Assembly (NCBI RefSeq): GCF_000526775.1
Contig: NZ_JAGS01000001.1
Coordinates: forward strand, 124,001 to 188,000
DNA: 64,000 nt
Origin: Ruminococcus albus AD2013
Lineage (GTDB): Bacteria; Bacillota; Clostridia; Oscillospirales; Ruminococcaceae
Direction of reading: 5' to 3'
Both the position numbers and the translations under genes were made by a program. The notes below the pieces were generated by a model, which saw nothing but the letters and a program-made list of their open reading frames with translations, did no database searches and was not told where the DNA came from. This document shows, one piece after another, positions 8,330 to 17,334 of this stretch. Each line of letters opens with the position of its first letter. Within the stretch, counting starts at the first letter, position 1.

Positions 8330-11300
8330 CTATGAGAAATCTCTTTTGCCTTTTACTTTAGCTGCCAGTCTTATGATATCGGTAATATTGATTTTGCCGT
8401 CGTAGTTTATGTCTGCAACTTTCTGTTCGTAGTCGCTGAGCATTTTTTTGCCCTTTACAAAGGCCGCTGTTCTGGTAATATCGGAGATGTTTATGATTTT
8501 ATCGCCGTTGGTATCGCCGAGATGGTATAAATACACATCCAGATCACTTGGGCTGTTTCTGCCCATAAATTCCATGACTTTTGTCACATATCCTTCAGCC
8601 TCCATAACGACGCGGTAGGATGTGGTTTTGTCATAACCGAACATCATGCGATCCAGCTGTTGTCCTCGGTACATCATTTCGTCCATCAACAGCTGATCGT
8701 CTGCATAGACAGATACATGTATCATCATTCTGTTGGTTATCGATATTACCGCGGCGTTACTGTAACCGGCCTTATCGCCGGAATATACAGCGTACCTGAT
8801 CTTTTCGCCGTGGAAGAAGCTGTCGATCTTTTTTGAAGCCTCAAAGGGTATCCATTCGGCTGAGTAGAAATCGTAGTACTCCCAGCCCTTGGAGGTCACT
8901 TTGCCGTCAAAAGAGTAAGTCGGGACAGTGAGCTTGCTTACGGGAGTATCTTCCTTTACCTCGAAGATACCGGGAATATTGCTTACTAAAGGCGCATCTT
9001 CGGAATAATTTGCGATATTATAGCCTCTGTCGGCAACACTTATGGTATAGTCGGTAAGGTCTGTGATATCGTATTCAATGGTCATACAGCCATTTTCATC
9101 GGGTTCTGCGGGTACTGCATCGATGAAATCAAAACTGAGATTATCGGGTTCATCCAGCCAGAAATAAAAGAGGATGTCATCGAATGTTGCGGAACAGGTG
9201 AAGTTTCTGCCGTATGACCCTACACCTCCTTCTGAGGAAGAATAGTAATTGGCAGTGGGGTCAAGGAATTCGAGAACTTTTTTTATATCATCTGAGGTAT
9301 ATCCCCTGTTATCGGAAGAGCCCTTAATACAGCCCTTGCCTGTTCCGGTGATATAGAAGCCTTCGAGCTCAGGATCTTTGGCAGTGACAGTAAGTATCTT
9401 TCTGCCATTTTCTTTCTTTATGCTGATATCGCTGAACTCGGGTGGATCGTTATCAATAGTTATTTCTATGGACTTTTTCTGCTGCACCTTTTCACTCGGG
9501 CTCTGTAAAAGCTCGGTGGTGATATTCAGGAAATATCTGCCGTTTTTCAAAGTATTTTCGGGCTCGATATACAGGATCTTCTCACTGTCCTGAGGACACC
9601 TTTCCTCAGGTTCGCTCTCAAAATATACATTGCCGTTCTCGTCGGTCAGGGTATACTCCTTGATAGTGCTTGCGCGGTTGGGGAAGAAATTATATTGCAT
9701 AAAATCAGATGTTGAAGGTGTTAATGATGAGCTGTTCGATACCACGTATCCATGACGAGGCGCAGGGTCGAGATTGGGACAGTAATCCTCAGCGGAACGG
9801 TTTTTGTACAGCGAGAGAGCCTTGGCGATAGATGCCGAAGCAGGGATATGATTTCCGAAGAGGTGTTTTCTGAGGACGTTCTCGGCAAGCATTGTATTAT
9901 CAGCGGAGTAATCCTTTCCGATGATTGGGATAGAATTCCAGTCGCCGTGGAAGCCTGTGATCGGGATAGAGATATCACTGCAGTTATCTGCTCCCGAGAG
10001 GGTGAGATAGCCTTCGGTGAACCAGCCGTTGGTGAACACACTGTTGAGGGCAGTCACGTCATCGGTATCAAGGGTGACGGATACGGTCAGGGTAGCTTCG
10101 CCGCCTGCGGGTACTTTGACGGTATCAGCAGAGAATGACGCTGTTGAACCAAGAACGGCAGGGGTATCTGAGATAGCATCATTGTTTAGCAGGTCACTGA
10201 ACTCGGTGGTCTCGTGTATCATTTCAAGGTCGGCACTGTTGAATACTACTTCGGAACTGCCGTAATTATGCAGAGTCACATCGAAGCTGAAGTTATCTCC
10301 CACCTTTTCACCTAAGCAGACTGAGGCTTTGCCGTTGTTTGTCATGGTAACAGTGCAGTCTGCCAGGTCTTCCATATTTACAAGACCTGCGCCCTGTATC
10401 CTGGGAGAATAGGGTATGTCGCATTTACGTACAGGGTCGGCAGTGTTCATCAGCAGATTTTTCACAAGGCTGACTTTTTCGGTTCCTGAAACGTCCCAGC
10501 CATTTTTTTCGATATACTGCTCAGCCAGTACGGAACAGCCTGCGGCAAATGGTGTTGCCATCGAGGTGCCGTCCATATAACTATAGCCGGTGTACGAATA
10601 TGAAGCGGAGTAAATATTCTCACCGGGGGCGCTGATGTCGGGTTTGAGTTCCAGTGACTGAAGACCGCCGTGGGAGGAGAAGGTTGCCATATCTGAAATC
10701 AAGAAATCCATAAAGGTATCTGTCCTGAAGAAAAGACGGTTATCTTCCTGTGCTTTGATGAGCTTTGAACCCTCGATGTTGGTGCCTATGACGAAGAAGT
10801 TTTCGTCTTCATAATAGGGGTTATAGTATGATTCATCATTGGAACAGAACATCAGCCCTGCCGCACCTGCTTTGTCTGCTTCTTCTATCAGCGCAATGAG
10901 ACCTCTATCATAGTCAAAATAATCTACCAGGGCGATCTTGCCCTTGACATTTGCGGATTTGAGTTCTTCCTCGCTGCCTGTGCCGCAGTACACGAATTCG
11001 TATTCGGTATCTTTGTTGACAGACTTAGGCGACATTATTGAGCAGGGCAGCTTAGTACCGTCGGCGAGTTTTATGATGTTGAGCTCGGTGGAGAGAACGC
11101 TTGCTGCTGCGATGGTGAACATATCATCCATGAGACCCGGAGAATTGAGCGAGTTTCTTTCGACGTTATCAGGGGTATGGATCGGCCAGTTTGAGTTGCC
11201 TCCGGCGCAGCATATCACAATGCCTGCATTATCTGCGTTTTTGAGAACTTTAACGTAAAGATCTTCCTGTTCATCGGTAGAGTATTGACCGCCGAAGCTT

Positions 11301-12256
11301 AGGCTTATAACATCTGCGCCGAGTTTTATGGCATCTTCAATACCTGCGACTGCAACGTTATCATCCATGGAGGGGATCTCATCGAATTCCTGTGTGAAGC
11401 CTGCCATGAATATCAGCTGTGCATCGGGTGCAACTCCGCTCATATCGACGTAGTCTTCATATTCTTCCATATAAGGCTTTACTCTGTTACCTGCCGCGAT
11501 GCCGCATACATGGGTGCCGTGGTACATAATATCGTCTGAGTTTTCGACATTGTAGCGGTTTTCGGAATCTACCAGTGATATGGCATAGGGTATCTTGCTG
11601 CTGATGTAGGCGGAGTCGGGATCGATCTCGAAATTGAGATTTCGGTTCTGGGCTGCGTCAGCGATATCAGCCTTTGTGAGTTTTACAGAAGATACGTCCG
11701 TAAGAGGGGCAAACATCTCGTGGTCGGTCTTGAGTTCGGTATCTATAATGGCGATAACCTTGCCTTTGCCTGTCAGACCTGTTTCGGAAGAAAAATAGTA
11801 AGAGCCCGTACCCTCAATAGCCTGATAAAGATCCGGAGCCTGATTTTTCTGAGAAACAGTGACATTCTTAATTGCAGGAAGGTCTTCTGCTTTATCGAGA
11901 AGTTCATCGGGCAGAGTGCAGGAGAAGCCGTTGAATACGGCATCGTAGGTGAAATCCATCTTTGCATCAGGATAAATGGAAAGTATCTCGCCGAAAGCGT
12001 TCTTTCTGAGAGCTTCCAGCTGCTGAGACCTTCTCTGTGCGTCGGCTGTATCGAGATAATCCGAGCTCATATCGCCTGTATCGGCTGCAAGGATCGGGTC
12101 GCCGTAGAGTTCGACTATGACATGTACGATATTGTCATAGTCGGTGCGGGTGTCCGCTATCTCTACCGCCTGGGCTGCGGAGGGCAGAACTGACGATGCT
12201 GTGATAGCAAAGGCGGATATCAGCCCCGCCATTCTTTTGAACAATTCTTTATTCAT
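8330..12256 (-). CDS. Secreted subtilisin-like serine protease with C-terminal type I dockerin
   Basis: This is a 1308-residue secreted peptidase of family S8. The start MNKELFKRM has GAGGAG eight bases upstream and gives a clean signal peptide (SAFAITASSVLPSAAQA). The catalytic triad is visible as D173 (IIDTELKTDH), H246 (HGTHVCGIAAG) and S565 (DGTSMATPFAAG). A PA-type insert lies before the serine (about 400-500), and Fn3-like beta domains follow. The last 62 residues are a dockerin with two calcium-loop repeats, DTNGDKIINISDITR and DINYDGKINITDIIR. That should anchor the enzyme to a cohesin-bearing scaffold or surface. Its substrate may be plant or host protein or other secreted enzymes, which is inference. 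The gene has a perfect consensus promoter. Confidence 0.93.
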   Translation of the reverse strand: MNKELFKRMAGLISAFAITASSVLPSAAQAVEIADTRTDYDNIVHVIVELYGDPILAADTGDMSSDYLDTADAQRRSQQLEALRKNAFGEILSIYPDAKMDFTYDAVFNGFSCTLPDELLDKAEDLPAIKNVTVSQKNQAPDLYQAIEGTGSYYFSSETGLTGKGKVIAIIDTELKTDHEMFAPLTDVSSVKLTKADIADAAQNRNLNFEIDPDSAYISSKIPYAISLVDSENRYNVENSDDIMYHGTHVCGIAAGNRVKPYMEEYEDYVDMSGVAPDAQLIFMAGFTQEFDEIPSMDDNVAVAGIEDAIKLGADVISLSFGGQYSTDEQEDLYVKVLKNADNAGIVICCAGGNSNWPIHTPDNVERNSLNSPGLMDDMFTIAAASVLSTELNIIKLADGTKLPCSIMSPKSVNKDTEYEFVYCGTGSEEELKSANVKGKIALVDYFDYDRGLIALIEEADKAGAAGLMFCSNDESYYNPYYEDENFFVIGTNIEGSKLIKAQEDNRLFFRTDTFMDFLISDMATFSSHGGLQSLELKPDISAPGENIYSASYSYTGYSYMDGTSMATPFAAGCSVLAEQYIEKNGWDVSGTEKVSLVKNLLMNTADPVRKCDIPYSPRIQGAGLVNMEDLADCTVTMTNNGKASVCLGEKVGDNFSFDVTLHNYGSSEVVFNSADLEMIHETTEFSDLLNNDAISDTPAVLGSTASFSADTVKVPAGGEATLTVSVTLDTDDVTALNSVFTNGWFTEGYLTLSGADNCSDISIPITGFHGDWNSIPIIGKDYSADNTMLAENVLRKHLFGNHIPASASIAKALSLYKNRSAEDYCPNLDPAPRHGYVVSNSSSLTPSTSDFMQYNFFPNRASTIKEYTLTDENGNVYFESEPEERCPQDSEKILYIEPENTLKNGRYFLNITTELLQSPSEKVQQKKSIEITIDNDPPEFSDISIKKENGRKILTVTAKDPELEGFYITGTGKGCIKGSSDNRGYTSDDIKKVLEFLDPTANYYSSSEGGVGSYGRNFTCSATFDDILFYFWLDEPDNLSFDFIDAVPAEPDENGCMTIEYDITDLTDYTISVADRGYNIANYSEDAPLVSNIPGIFEVKEDTPVSKLTVPTYSFDGKVTSKGWEYYDFYSAEWIPFEASKKIDSFFHGEKIRYAVYSGDKAGYSNAAVISITNRMMIHVSVYADDQLLMDEMMYRGQQLDRMMFGYDKTTSYRVVMEAEGYVTKVMEFMGRNSPSDLDVYLYHLGDTNGDKIINISDITRTAAFVKGKKMLSDYEQKVADINYDGKINITDIIRLAAKVKGKRDFS

Positions 12257-12338
12257 TTTGTCTCCTCTCTGGTTGTAGATTATTAATACGAAATTTATTT
12301 GCAGATGTTGTGTTTTCGGGACTCTGCTCACATTTATA

Positions 12339-12367
12339 ATTATATCTTAACCCTTACCATTTGTCAA
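12339..12367 (-). promoter_or_regulatory. Promoter of the dockerin subtilase
   Basis: On the minus strand a perfect TTGACA (12367-12362) and a perfect TATAAT (12344-12339) are 17 bases apart. They lie about 85 bases upstream of the start codon, suggesting strong housekeeping sigma-factor transcription. Confidence 0.9.
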
Positions 12368-12441
12368 TAACTATCTGATTTTTTATGAATTTTTTAAGAA
12401 GATGCAATTTCGTTGCATCGTGAGAAAGATGATGATCTTGC

Positions 12442-12470
12442 TTTACTTTTGCGCTGATATATGCTATAAT
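12442..12470 (+). promoter_or_regulatory. whiA promoter, very short leader
   Basis: TTTACT (12442-12447) and TATAAT (12465-12470) are 17 bases apart. The predicted transcription start, near 12477, coincides with the AGGAG ribosome binding site, so the leader would be only about 13 bases before the ATG at 12490. Confidence 0.75.
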
Positions 12471-12489
12471 ACCATCAGGAGTGATGACA

Positions 12490-13443
12490 ATGGACGAGAT
12501 GTCTTTTTCATACAGAGTAAAATCTGAGATAATAGATAAGATAAACACCTCACAGAAGGCTGATGCCTGCCTGATGGGTCTGCTTTGCTGCTGCAACGAA
12601 CTCAGCGACAGGGAGATCCTTTTTCTCACAGAAAACTCATTGGTCAAGGATTTCTTTGTGAGGAACGTTTGCAGGGTGCTTAAAGATGACAATGCGGTGG
12701 ATATCAGCGAGGCTGAAAGGCGCAGCGGTGTCACGCTGTTCAGCCTGACTATACCCGATGAGGGTCAGAGGATATATCTGCTGGACTATTTCGGTATGGA
12801 CGAAAGCAGGAGACTGACGGAGGAGTATCTGCCAAAGGACAAGTTCTTTCCGTTCCTGACAGCTGGTATATTCCTTGCCTGCGGTTCGGTGAACGACCCA
12901 AGCAAGAAGTATCACATGGAGTTCGTTATGCCAACACTTGACCTGTGCAACGACCTGGGTCTGCTGCTTATCGAGCGTCATGAGATAATACCCAAGCACG
13001 TTGAGCGCAAGGGTGCGCAGGTGATGTACATAAAGGAGTCGGAGAACATAATAGATATGCTGACCCTTATGGGGGCTACCATGTGTTCTATCGAGCTTAT
13101 GAACGTGAAGATGGAGAAGGATGTCCGCAACAAGATAAACCGTGCCATGAACTGTGACAATGCAAATATCGACAAGACTTTGCGTGCGGCTGAACGTCAG
13201 GTGGCGGATATAGAGCTTATCGATCAGAAAATAGGACTTTCGGCTTTGCCCGAACAGTTAAAGGAGATGGCGGAGCTTCGTCTGGAGAATCCTGATTACA
13301 ACCTGAAACAGCTTGGCGCGGAGATGGTTCCGCCCATATCACGTTCAGGAGCTAACCACCGTTTGCAGAAGCTTTCGGAGATAGCTGAAGAGCTGAGGAA
13401 AAAGCATGGTTTAGAACAAGGTGTGCAGGATACACAGCAGTAA
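12490..13443 (+). CDS. whiA: DNA-binding protein WhiA
   Basis: WhiA is a DNA-binding protein with a LAGLIDADG-homing-endonuclease-like N-terminal domain and a C-terminal helix-turn-helix. In Streptomyces it controls sporulation septation. In Firmicutes it is linked to cell division and chromosome segregation. The 317-residue product has the opening MSFSYRVKSEI and the diagnostic C-terminal block PPISRSGANHRLQKLSEIAEELR. I chose the ATG at 12490, which lies eight bases after AGGAG, rather than the in-frame GTG/ATG at 12481/12484. In many Firmicutes it sits with yvcJ/yvcK. Here it stands alone ahead of rex. Confidence 0.93.
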   Translation: MDEMSFSYRVKSEIIDKINTSQKADACLMGLLCCCNELSDREILFLTENSLVKDFFVRNVCRVLKDDNAVDISEAERRSGVTLFSLTIPDEGQRIYLLDYFGMDESRRLTEEYLPKDKFFPFLTAGIFLACGSVNDPSKKYHMEFVMPTLDLCNDLGLLLIERHEIIPKHVERKGAQVMYIKESENIIDMLTLMGATMCSIELMNVKMEKDVRNKINRAMNCDNANIDKTLRAAERQVADIELIDQKIGLSALPEQLKEMAELRLENPDYNLKQLGAEMVPPISRSGANHRLQKLSEIAEELRKKHGLEQGVQDTQQ

Positions 13444-13533
13444 GATAGTACCGTTACCTGACAGCATTATGTTGATATTGACGAATTTCATAAAGAATGT
13501 TGGGTGATTTCCGAGAATATCGGGCTTTTGTAC

Positions 13534-13562
13534 TTGACAAATGCTGGATTTGGGTATATAAT
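13534..13562 (+). promoter_or_regulatory. rex promoter (distal, perfect consensus)
   Basis: A perfect TTGACA (13534-13539), a 17-base spacer and a perfect TATAAT (13557-13562) lie about 100 bases before the rex start. A second candidate (TTGACA 13578-13583, 17 bases, TACGGT 13601-13606) lies just downstream. Confidence 0.85.
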
Positions 13563-13604
13563 ATTATCGTTATTTATTTGACAAAGGCAACTTATGACAA
13601 TACG

Positions 13605-13621
13605 GTTAATTTCAGCTTAAC
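13605..13621 (+). promoter_or_regulatory. Inverted repeat in the rex leader, possible autoregulatory site
   Basis: GTTAA at 13605-13609 and TTAAC at 13617-13621 form an inverted repeat with a 7-base gap. It overlaps the second candidate -10 region. Known clostridial Rex sites have these half-sites with a 4-base gap, so the match is imperfect. Confidence 0.3.
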
Positions 13622-13663
13622 GAAACTTAACGGTAAGCGGGATAACTCGGGAGGGCTTAGAAG

Positions 13664-14320
13664 ATGGCTAAAAACGGTAATATATCAACATCGGTGATAA
13701 AGCGTCTGCCGAGGTATTACAGATTTCTTGGCGAGCTTGAAAAGCAGGGAGTCGAGAGGATATCATCGCGGGAGCTTTCAGAGATGATGAAGCTCACGGC
13801 TTCGCAGATAAGACAGGATTTAAACTGTTTCGGCGGATTCGGTCAGCAGGGATACGGCTATCATGTTGCATCTCTGAGGGACGAGATAGGACATATCCTC
13901 GGGGTGGACAAGGAATTCCCTACCATTCTGATTGGTGCGGGAAATCTAGGCAAGGCGATAGCCATGCACATAAATTTCAGCACGAGAGGATGCAGGCTGG
14001 CAGGCATTTTTGACGCTAATCCAAGGCTTACGGGTGAGACTGTGGGCAGTATAGCGATACGTCACACCGATGAGATAGAGGAATTCTGCAAAGAGGAACA
14101 CCCTGTTATAGCAGTGCTTTGCATACCCAAGGCAAATACTCAGGCGATAGCTGACAAGCTTGTTGAACTCGGTATAAAGTCATTCTGGAATTTTTCGCAC
14201 TATGATCTTACCATTGACCACAAGGGTATCGAGGTCGAGAACGTGCATCTGGGTGACAGTCTTCTGACGCTGACTTATCGTACTAATCAGCTTGTCAAAG
14301 CAGAAGCAGAAGATGAATAA
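13664..14320 (+). CDS. rex: Redox-sensing transcriptional repressor Rex
   Basis: Rex is a cytoplasmic homodimeric repressor. It binds NADH through a Rossmann fold and releases DNA when the NADH/NAD ratio rises, so controlling fermentation genes. The 218-residue product has the winged-helix domain at residues 10-80, including LPRYYRFLGEL and LTASQIRQDLNCFGGFGQQGYGY. The GAGNLGKA dinucleotide motif is at 91-98, and a C-terminal domain-swapped helix follows. Length and motif order are those of the family. The gene is monocistronic, with a promoter and a strong terminator. The transhydrogenase operon 17 kb away is a plausible functional partner in redox balance, but no clear Rex site was seen there. 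Confidence 0.95.
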   Translation: MAKNGNISTSVIKRLPRYYRFLGELEKQGVERISSRELSEMMKLTASQIRQDLNCFGGFGQQGYGYHVASLRDEIGHILGVDKEFPTILIGAGNLGKAIAMHINFSTRGCRLAGIFDANPRLTGETVGSIAIRHTDEIEEFCKEEHPVIAVLCIPKANTQAIADKLVELGIKSFWNFSHYDLTIDHKGIEVENVHLGDSLLTLTYRTNQLVKAEAEDE

Positions 14321-14348
14321 AGGTTCGTGTGAACTGACAATGAAATAA

Positions 14349-14385
14349 AGCCCCGAAGCGTGTTGAAATGCTTCGGGGCTGTTTT
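14349..14385 (+). terminator. Terminator of rex
   Basis: A perfect 11-base GC-rich stem (AGCCCCGAAGC / GCTTCGGGGCT) with a 10-base loop is followed by GTTTTT. It ends 22 bases before the stop codon of the convergent NlpC/P60 gene. Confidence 0.9.
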
Positions 14386-14406
14386 TACGTTATGTATTTT
14401 GTATTA

Positions 14407-15861
14407 TCATATTATCCTGCGCATACATACTATCGGATTGTACATAGAGAAGCTTGCGAGGTCGGAGAATATGATGCCTTCGCTGCTGTTAGCGGCGTGT
14501 ACTATCCTTCCGTTGCCGTTGTATATCGCAACGTGGTATATACTGCCTATTCCGCCGTAGCCGAAGAATATCAGGTCGCCCTCCTGAAGGTCGCCGTAGC
14601 TGACTGCTGTGCCGTAGCCTGCCTGTGACGATGCAAGGTGTGGAAGCGATACGCCTATCTGTGCATAGCTGAGCATTACAAGTCCCGAGCAGTCGTTGGC
14701 ACGGTAGCTTGCTCCGCCCCATACATATGCTCCGCCGACGTTGCTGCGTGCGTAGCTCAATACAGTGTCGATCTTGCTCTGTCTTGAATCATCTGTCGGC
14801 TGAGGCTCGGGCTCAGGTTCGGGTTCCGGCTCCGGCTGAGGTTCAGGATCGGGCTCAGGTTCGGGCTGAGGCTCCGGAACTGGTTCGGGCTCAGGCTTGG
14901 GTTCTTCTTGTTCTATAGTTGTGGTCGTTTTCTTCTTTTTAGTGGTCTCGGTAGGTGTATCCTCGGGTTCGTCCTCAGAGGGTGCAGTTGTCTGCTTTGT
15001 TGACGATGCTTCGCTGCTTGAGATTTCGTCGTCTTTATCCTCAGTAGTAGTCTTGGAAGCCGTGGTTGTGGTAGTTGTGGCGGTCTTTTTGGCTTCTGTC
15101 AGCTGTGCTGAGCGAAGTTCAAGGGCTGCCTTATCGAGAGCCATGGTATCCAGTTTGCCGTCTGCACTGTCAATGAGTTCTTTCAGCGATTTTTTCTCGG
15201 TGTTGAGTTCTTCCATCATTGCTGAGTAATCAGCTGACTTTTTTTTCAGTTTATCGGAGCTTTCCTTGATCTCGGCTTCAACTGCTTCGATCTCACGTTT
15301 TTTCTCCATAAGAGTATCAAGAGCTTCATCATCGTGGGATGCAACGCGCTTTACAAGTTCAAAGCGCATCAGCACATCGAAGAAATCGGTAGAATTAACG
15401 AGGACGTTTTCGTATGTGCTTACGCCGCCTGCCACATACATCGATTTCAGTCTTTGCATGAACTCGTCTTTCAGGACTTCGATCTCTTTATTTTTGGTTT
15501 CCAGATCGTTTCTGGCATTTATAAGGCGGGTGTCCAGCTCGACCATAGCGTCTTCGTTTTTAGTGAGCTGTTCCTCAACGTTGTCTATCTTGGCTTTTAC
15601 TGCGGTGTACCTTGCTTTAAGGGCTTCGAGATCGCCTTTCTGCTTTTCAAACTCTGCATCGGCTTCCGCTATCTTCTTGTCAAGAGCCTCCTGCTCGGCT
15701 TTCAGCACTTCCAGATCGGCTTCATACTGCTCCTGACTGGGAGCTGCCGCTGTGCTGATGGCATTATATCTTTTGCCTGCTCCGCCGAAAACGCCCGCTG
15801 CCATGGTAAGTGCAAGGCAGATAGCAATGGCTTTCTTGACTGTATATTTGTTGGTGATCAT
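14407..15861 (-). CDS. Secreted NlpC/P60 peptidoglycan endopeptidase with coiled-coil N-terminus
   Basis: This is a 484-residue exported cell-wall hydrolase of the PcsB/CwlO type. The start MITNKYTVKKAIAI gives a signal peptide. The longer reading lacks one. A long coiled coil (about 30-270, rich in Glu/Lys/Leu) is followed by a Thr-rich segment and a Pro/Glu-rich linker with repeating PEPEP units. The C-terminal NlpC/P60 domain (about 365-484) has the catalytic Cys in NDCSGLVMLSY and the His in YHVAIYNG. It would cut gamma-D-glutamyl bonds of stem peptides during growth or division. PcsB-like coiled coils are usually held inactive until activated by FtsEX, but no ftsEX is in this window. Confidence 0.92.
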   Translation of the reverse strand: MITNKYTVKKAIAICLALTMAAGVFGGAGKRYNAISTAAAPSQEQYEADLEVLKAEQEALDKKIAEADAEFEKQKGDLEALKARYTAVKAKIDNVEEQLTKNEDAMVELDTRLINARNDLETKNKEIEVLKDEFMQRLKSMYVAGGVSTYENVLVNSTDFFDVLMRFELVKRVASHDDEALDTLMEKKREIEAVEAEIKESSDKLKKKSADYSAMMEELNTEKKSLKELIDSADGKLDTMALDKAALELRSAQLTEAKKTATTTTTTASKTTTEDKDDEISSSEASSTKQTTAPSEDEPEDTPTETTKKKKTTTTIEQEEPKPEPEPVPEPQPEPEPDPEPQPEPEPEPEPEPQPTDDSRQSKIDTVLSYARSNVGGAYVWGGASYRANDCSGLVMLSYAQIGVSLPHLASSQAGYGTAVSYGDLQEGDLIFFGYGGIGSIYHVAIYNGNGRIVHAANSSEGIIFSDLASFSMYNPIVCMRRII

Positions 15862-15923
15862 TTTTCGGTCTATCCTTTCAACTGTCTTGAAAATTTGTAA
15901 CCATAACGTAATCATTAATGATA

Positions 15924-15952
15924 ATTATACTCATTTTCGGCATTTTTGTCAA
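15924..15952 (-). promoter_or_regulatory. Promoter of the NlpC/P60 gene
   Basis: On the minus strand a perfect TTGACA (15952-15947), a 17-base spacer and a perfect TATAAT (15929-15924) lie about 65 bases before the start codon. Confidence 0.9.
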
Positions 15953-16063
15953 GTTAAATATTTCTGAACATACGTAAAATAGGATTTTTTCGGATTTTGA
16001 AATATCGGAAAAAGTTACATTTCGCTTACATTGTGAAGAGACGGTGAAACTTTTTTTGACCGC

Positions 16064-17005
16064 TTATTTTTCCTGCAAAGTGCAGTCTTTGAAGTAGTGA
16101 TCAAGTATTTCCTTGCAGGAACTGCCATTTTCTGCCATTGAATTTGCACCGTACAGGCTCATACCTACCATATGTCCGTAGCCCCTTGCGGTAAATACGA
16201 AAGCTTCGCCCTTGATCTCATATGTAAAACACGGTGATGATATGCCTAGTGTATTGATGAACTCCTGAACATTTACCTTGGTTCCGCACATGGTGACGGA
16301 TGTCACGTAATCACGCTCATTTTGCTCGGTGGTCAGCCAGTTATCGGGAGTGCCGGTGAGGGTGATGCCGAAGCTGTCATGGGAGATACTGCGCATATCC
16401 TCAAAGGGGATAGAAGTTCTGCTTTCTATTCCTTTCAGTTCGGTATCGCTGCGGCTTTCAGCGGGCTGAAGGTAGGGTATATCCTGCCCCCATGCACACA
16501 GAGCACTCTCGGTAATGCCAGAGGATGCGGAATGATAGGCGGGAGTTATAGGTTCGCCGTTATATGTCAGTATCCACGGTGCGTCGCGGACGGCTTTCAG
16601 TACGCGGCTGCGGGCTTTTTCGTAGTCTTCACCGTATAATTCCCTGACTTCTTCGGGGGTGAAAAAGCTCTGGTAGGTGTGTTCGTCATCGCTGATAAGT
16701 GCGCCGTGGAGTGACTTGGTGGGGGAGTCCTCCTCGGTAATGGCACGGCGGTATATGTATGTCCTGGCAAGAACAGCCTGGGCTTTCAGGGCTTCATCGC
16801 TGAAATCCGCTGGCATTTGTGCGAGGACAGCGCCTGCGGTGTAGTCTTCAAGGGAGTATTCTTCGACTCGGTCTTCGGCTGTGATGTATACGCCTACTGT
16901 CATTTCTGTGTTGTTATCTCGGGCTTTTACGCCTGTAAAGGCCAGGCAGGGTATCAGTGCCATGCATATGGTAAGTACGATGGCACATTGTAGGTCGGGT
17001 CTCAT
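16064..17005 (-). CDS. SpoIID/LytB domain protein
   Basis: The product is a 313-residue secreted or membrane-anchored protein. SpoIID-type enzymes are lytic transglycosylases acting on denuded glycan strands during spore engulfment, and LytB-type relatives act in vegetative wall turnover. An N-terminal hydrophobic segment (LQCAIVLTICMALIPCLAF) is followed by the family core: EDYTAGAVLAQMPADFSDEALKAQAVLARTY, then AYHSASSGITESA and the late GYGHMVGMSLYGANSMAENG. AGGAGG precedes the ATG at 17005. Typical SpoIID proteins are of similar length. Without spoIIP or spoIIM in view, a sporulation role is inferred only from the ger operon in this window. Confidence 0.88.
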   Translation of the reverse strand: MRPDLQCAIVLTICMALIPCLAFTGVKARDNNTEMTVGVYITAEDRVEEYSLEDYTAGAVLAQMPADFSDEALKAQAVLARTYIYRRAITEEDSPTKSLHGALISDDEHTYQSFFTPEEVRELYGEDYEKARSRVLKAVRDAPWILTYNGEPITPAYHSASSGITESALCAWGQDIPYLQPAESRSDTELKGIESRTSIPFEDMRSISHDSFGITLTGTPDNWLTTEQNERDYVTSVTMCGTKVNVQEFINTLGISSPCFTYEIKGEAFVFTARGYGHMVGMSLYGANSMAENGSSCKEILDHYFKDCTLQEK

Positions 17006-17040
17006 ATTATCTGCCTCCTATCGTGGAGTTGTTTGCTGTA

Positions 17041-17203
17041 CATAATATTATCTGGTTATCCCGCTGACACACCAAATTAATTGATGAAATACCGAAACTT
17101 GAAATACTTGGCGGTTATCCTTCCCCCGCCGCAGGCGGGGGGAAGGATAACATCAACATGATTTTGCAGTGGTGTGTTAAAGGGATAGCCATGTAATATT
17201 ATA
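17041..17203. repeat. Long imperfect palindrome with inner GC hairpin (MITE-like or structured RNA)
   Basis: Two 34-base arms (17041-17074 and 17170-17203) are inverted copies with about six differences, each containing a CACACCA/TGGTGTG block and TAATATTA at the outer end. A central hairpin (17114-17151) has a 17-base stem of GTTATCC-TTCCCCCGCC type with a GCA loop and one bulge. The element fills the gap between two divergent genes. It has no coding capacity. It could be a miniature inverted-repeat element or a folded leader, and a clear target-site duplication was not found. Confidence 0.65.
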
Positions 17204-17269
17204 TGCGGCTGTGTGAGTATCAAGAACTGATATTTTTAATATGTAATTGTAAAATTTGTTTATTTATAC

Positions 17270-17298
17270 TTTACTTTTGGAGCAGATTATGTTATAAT
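17270..17298 (+). promoter_or_regulatory. Promoter of the CPBP-like membrane protein gene
   Basis: TTTACT (17270-17275) and a perfect TATAAT (17293-17298) are 17 bases apart. They lie 36 bases ahead of the start codon. Confidence 0.75.
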
Positions 17299-17334
17299 AT
17301 CATAAGTATTGATTATCTCACGGGAGGTGAGAGA

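Noticed and set aside
15334..15900. 188-codon frame antisense to the NlpC/P60 gene.
   Set aside because: The minus-strand frame has a signal peptide, coiled coil and catalytic domain, so the antisense frame is a by-product of its biased codons.
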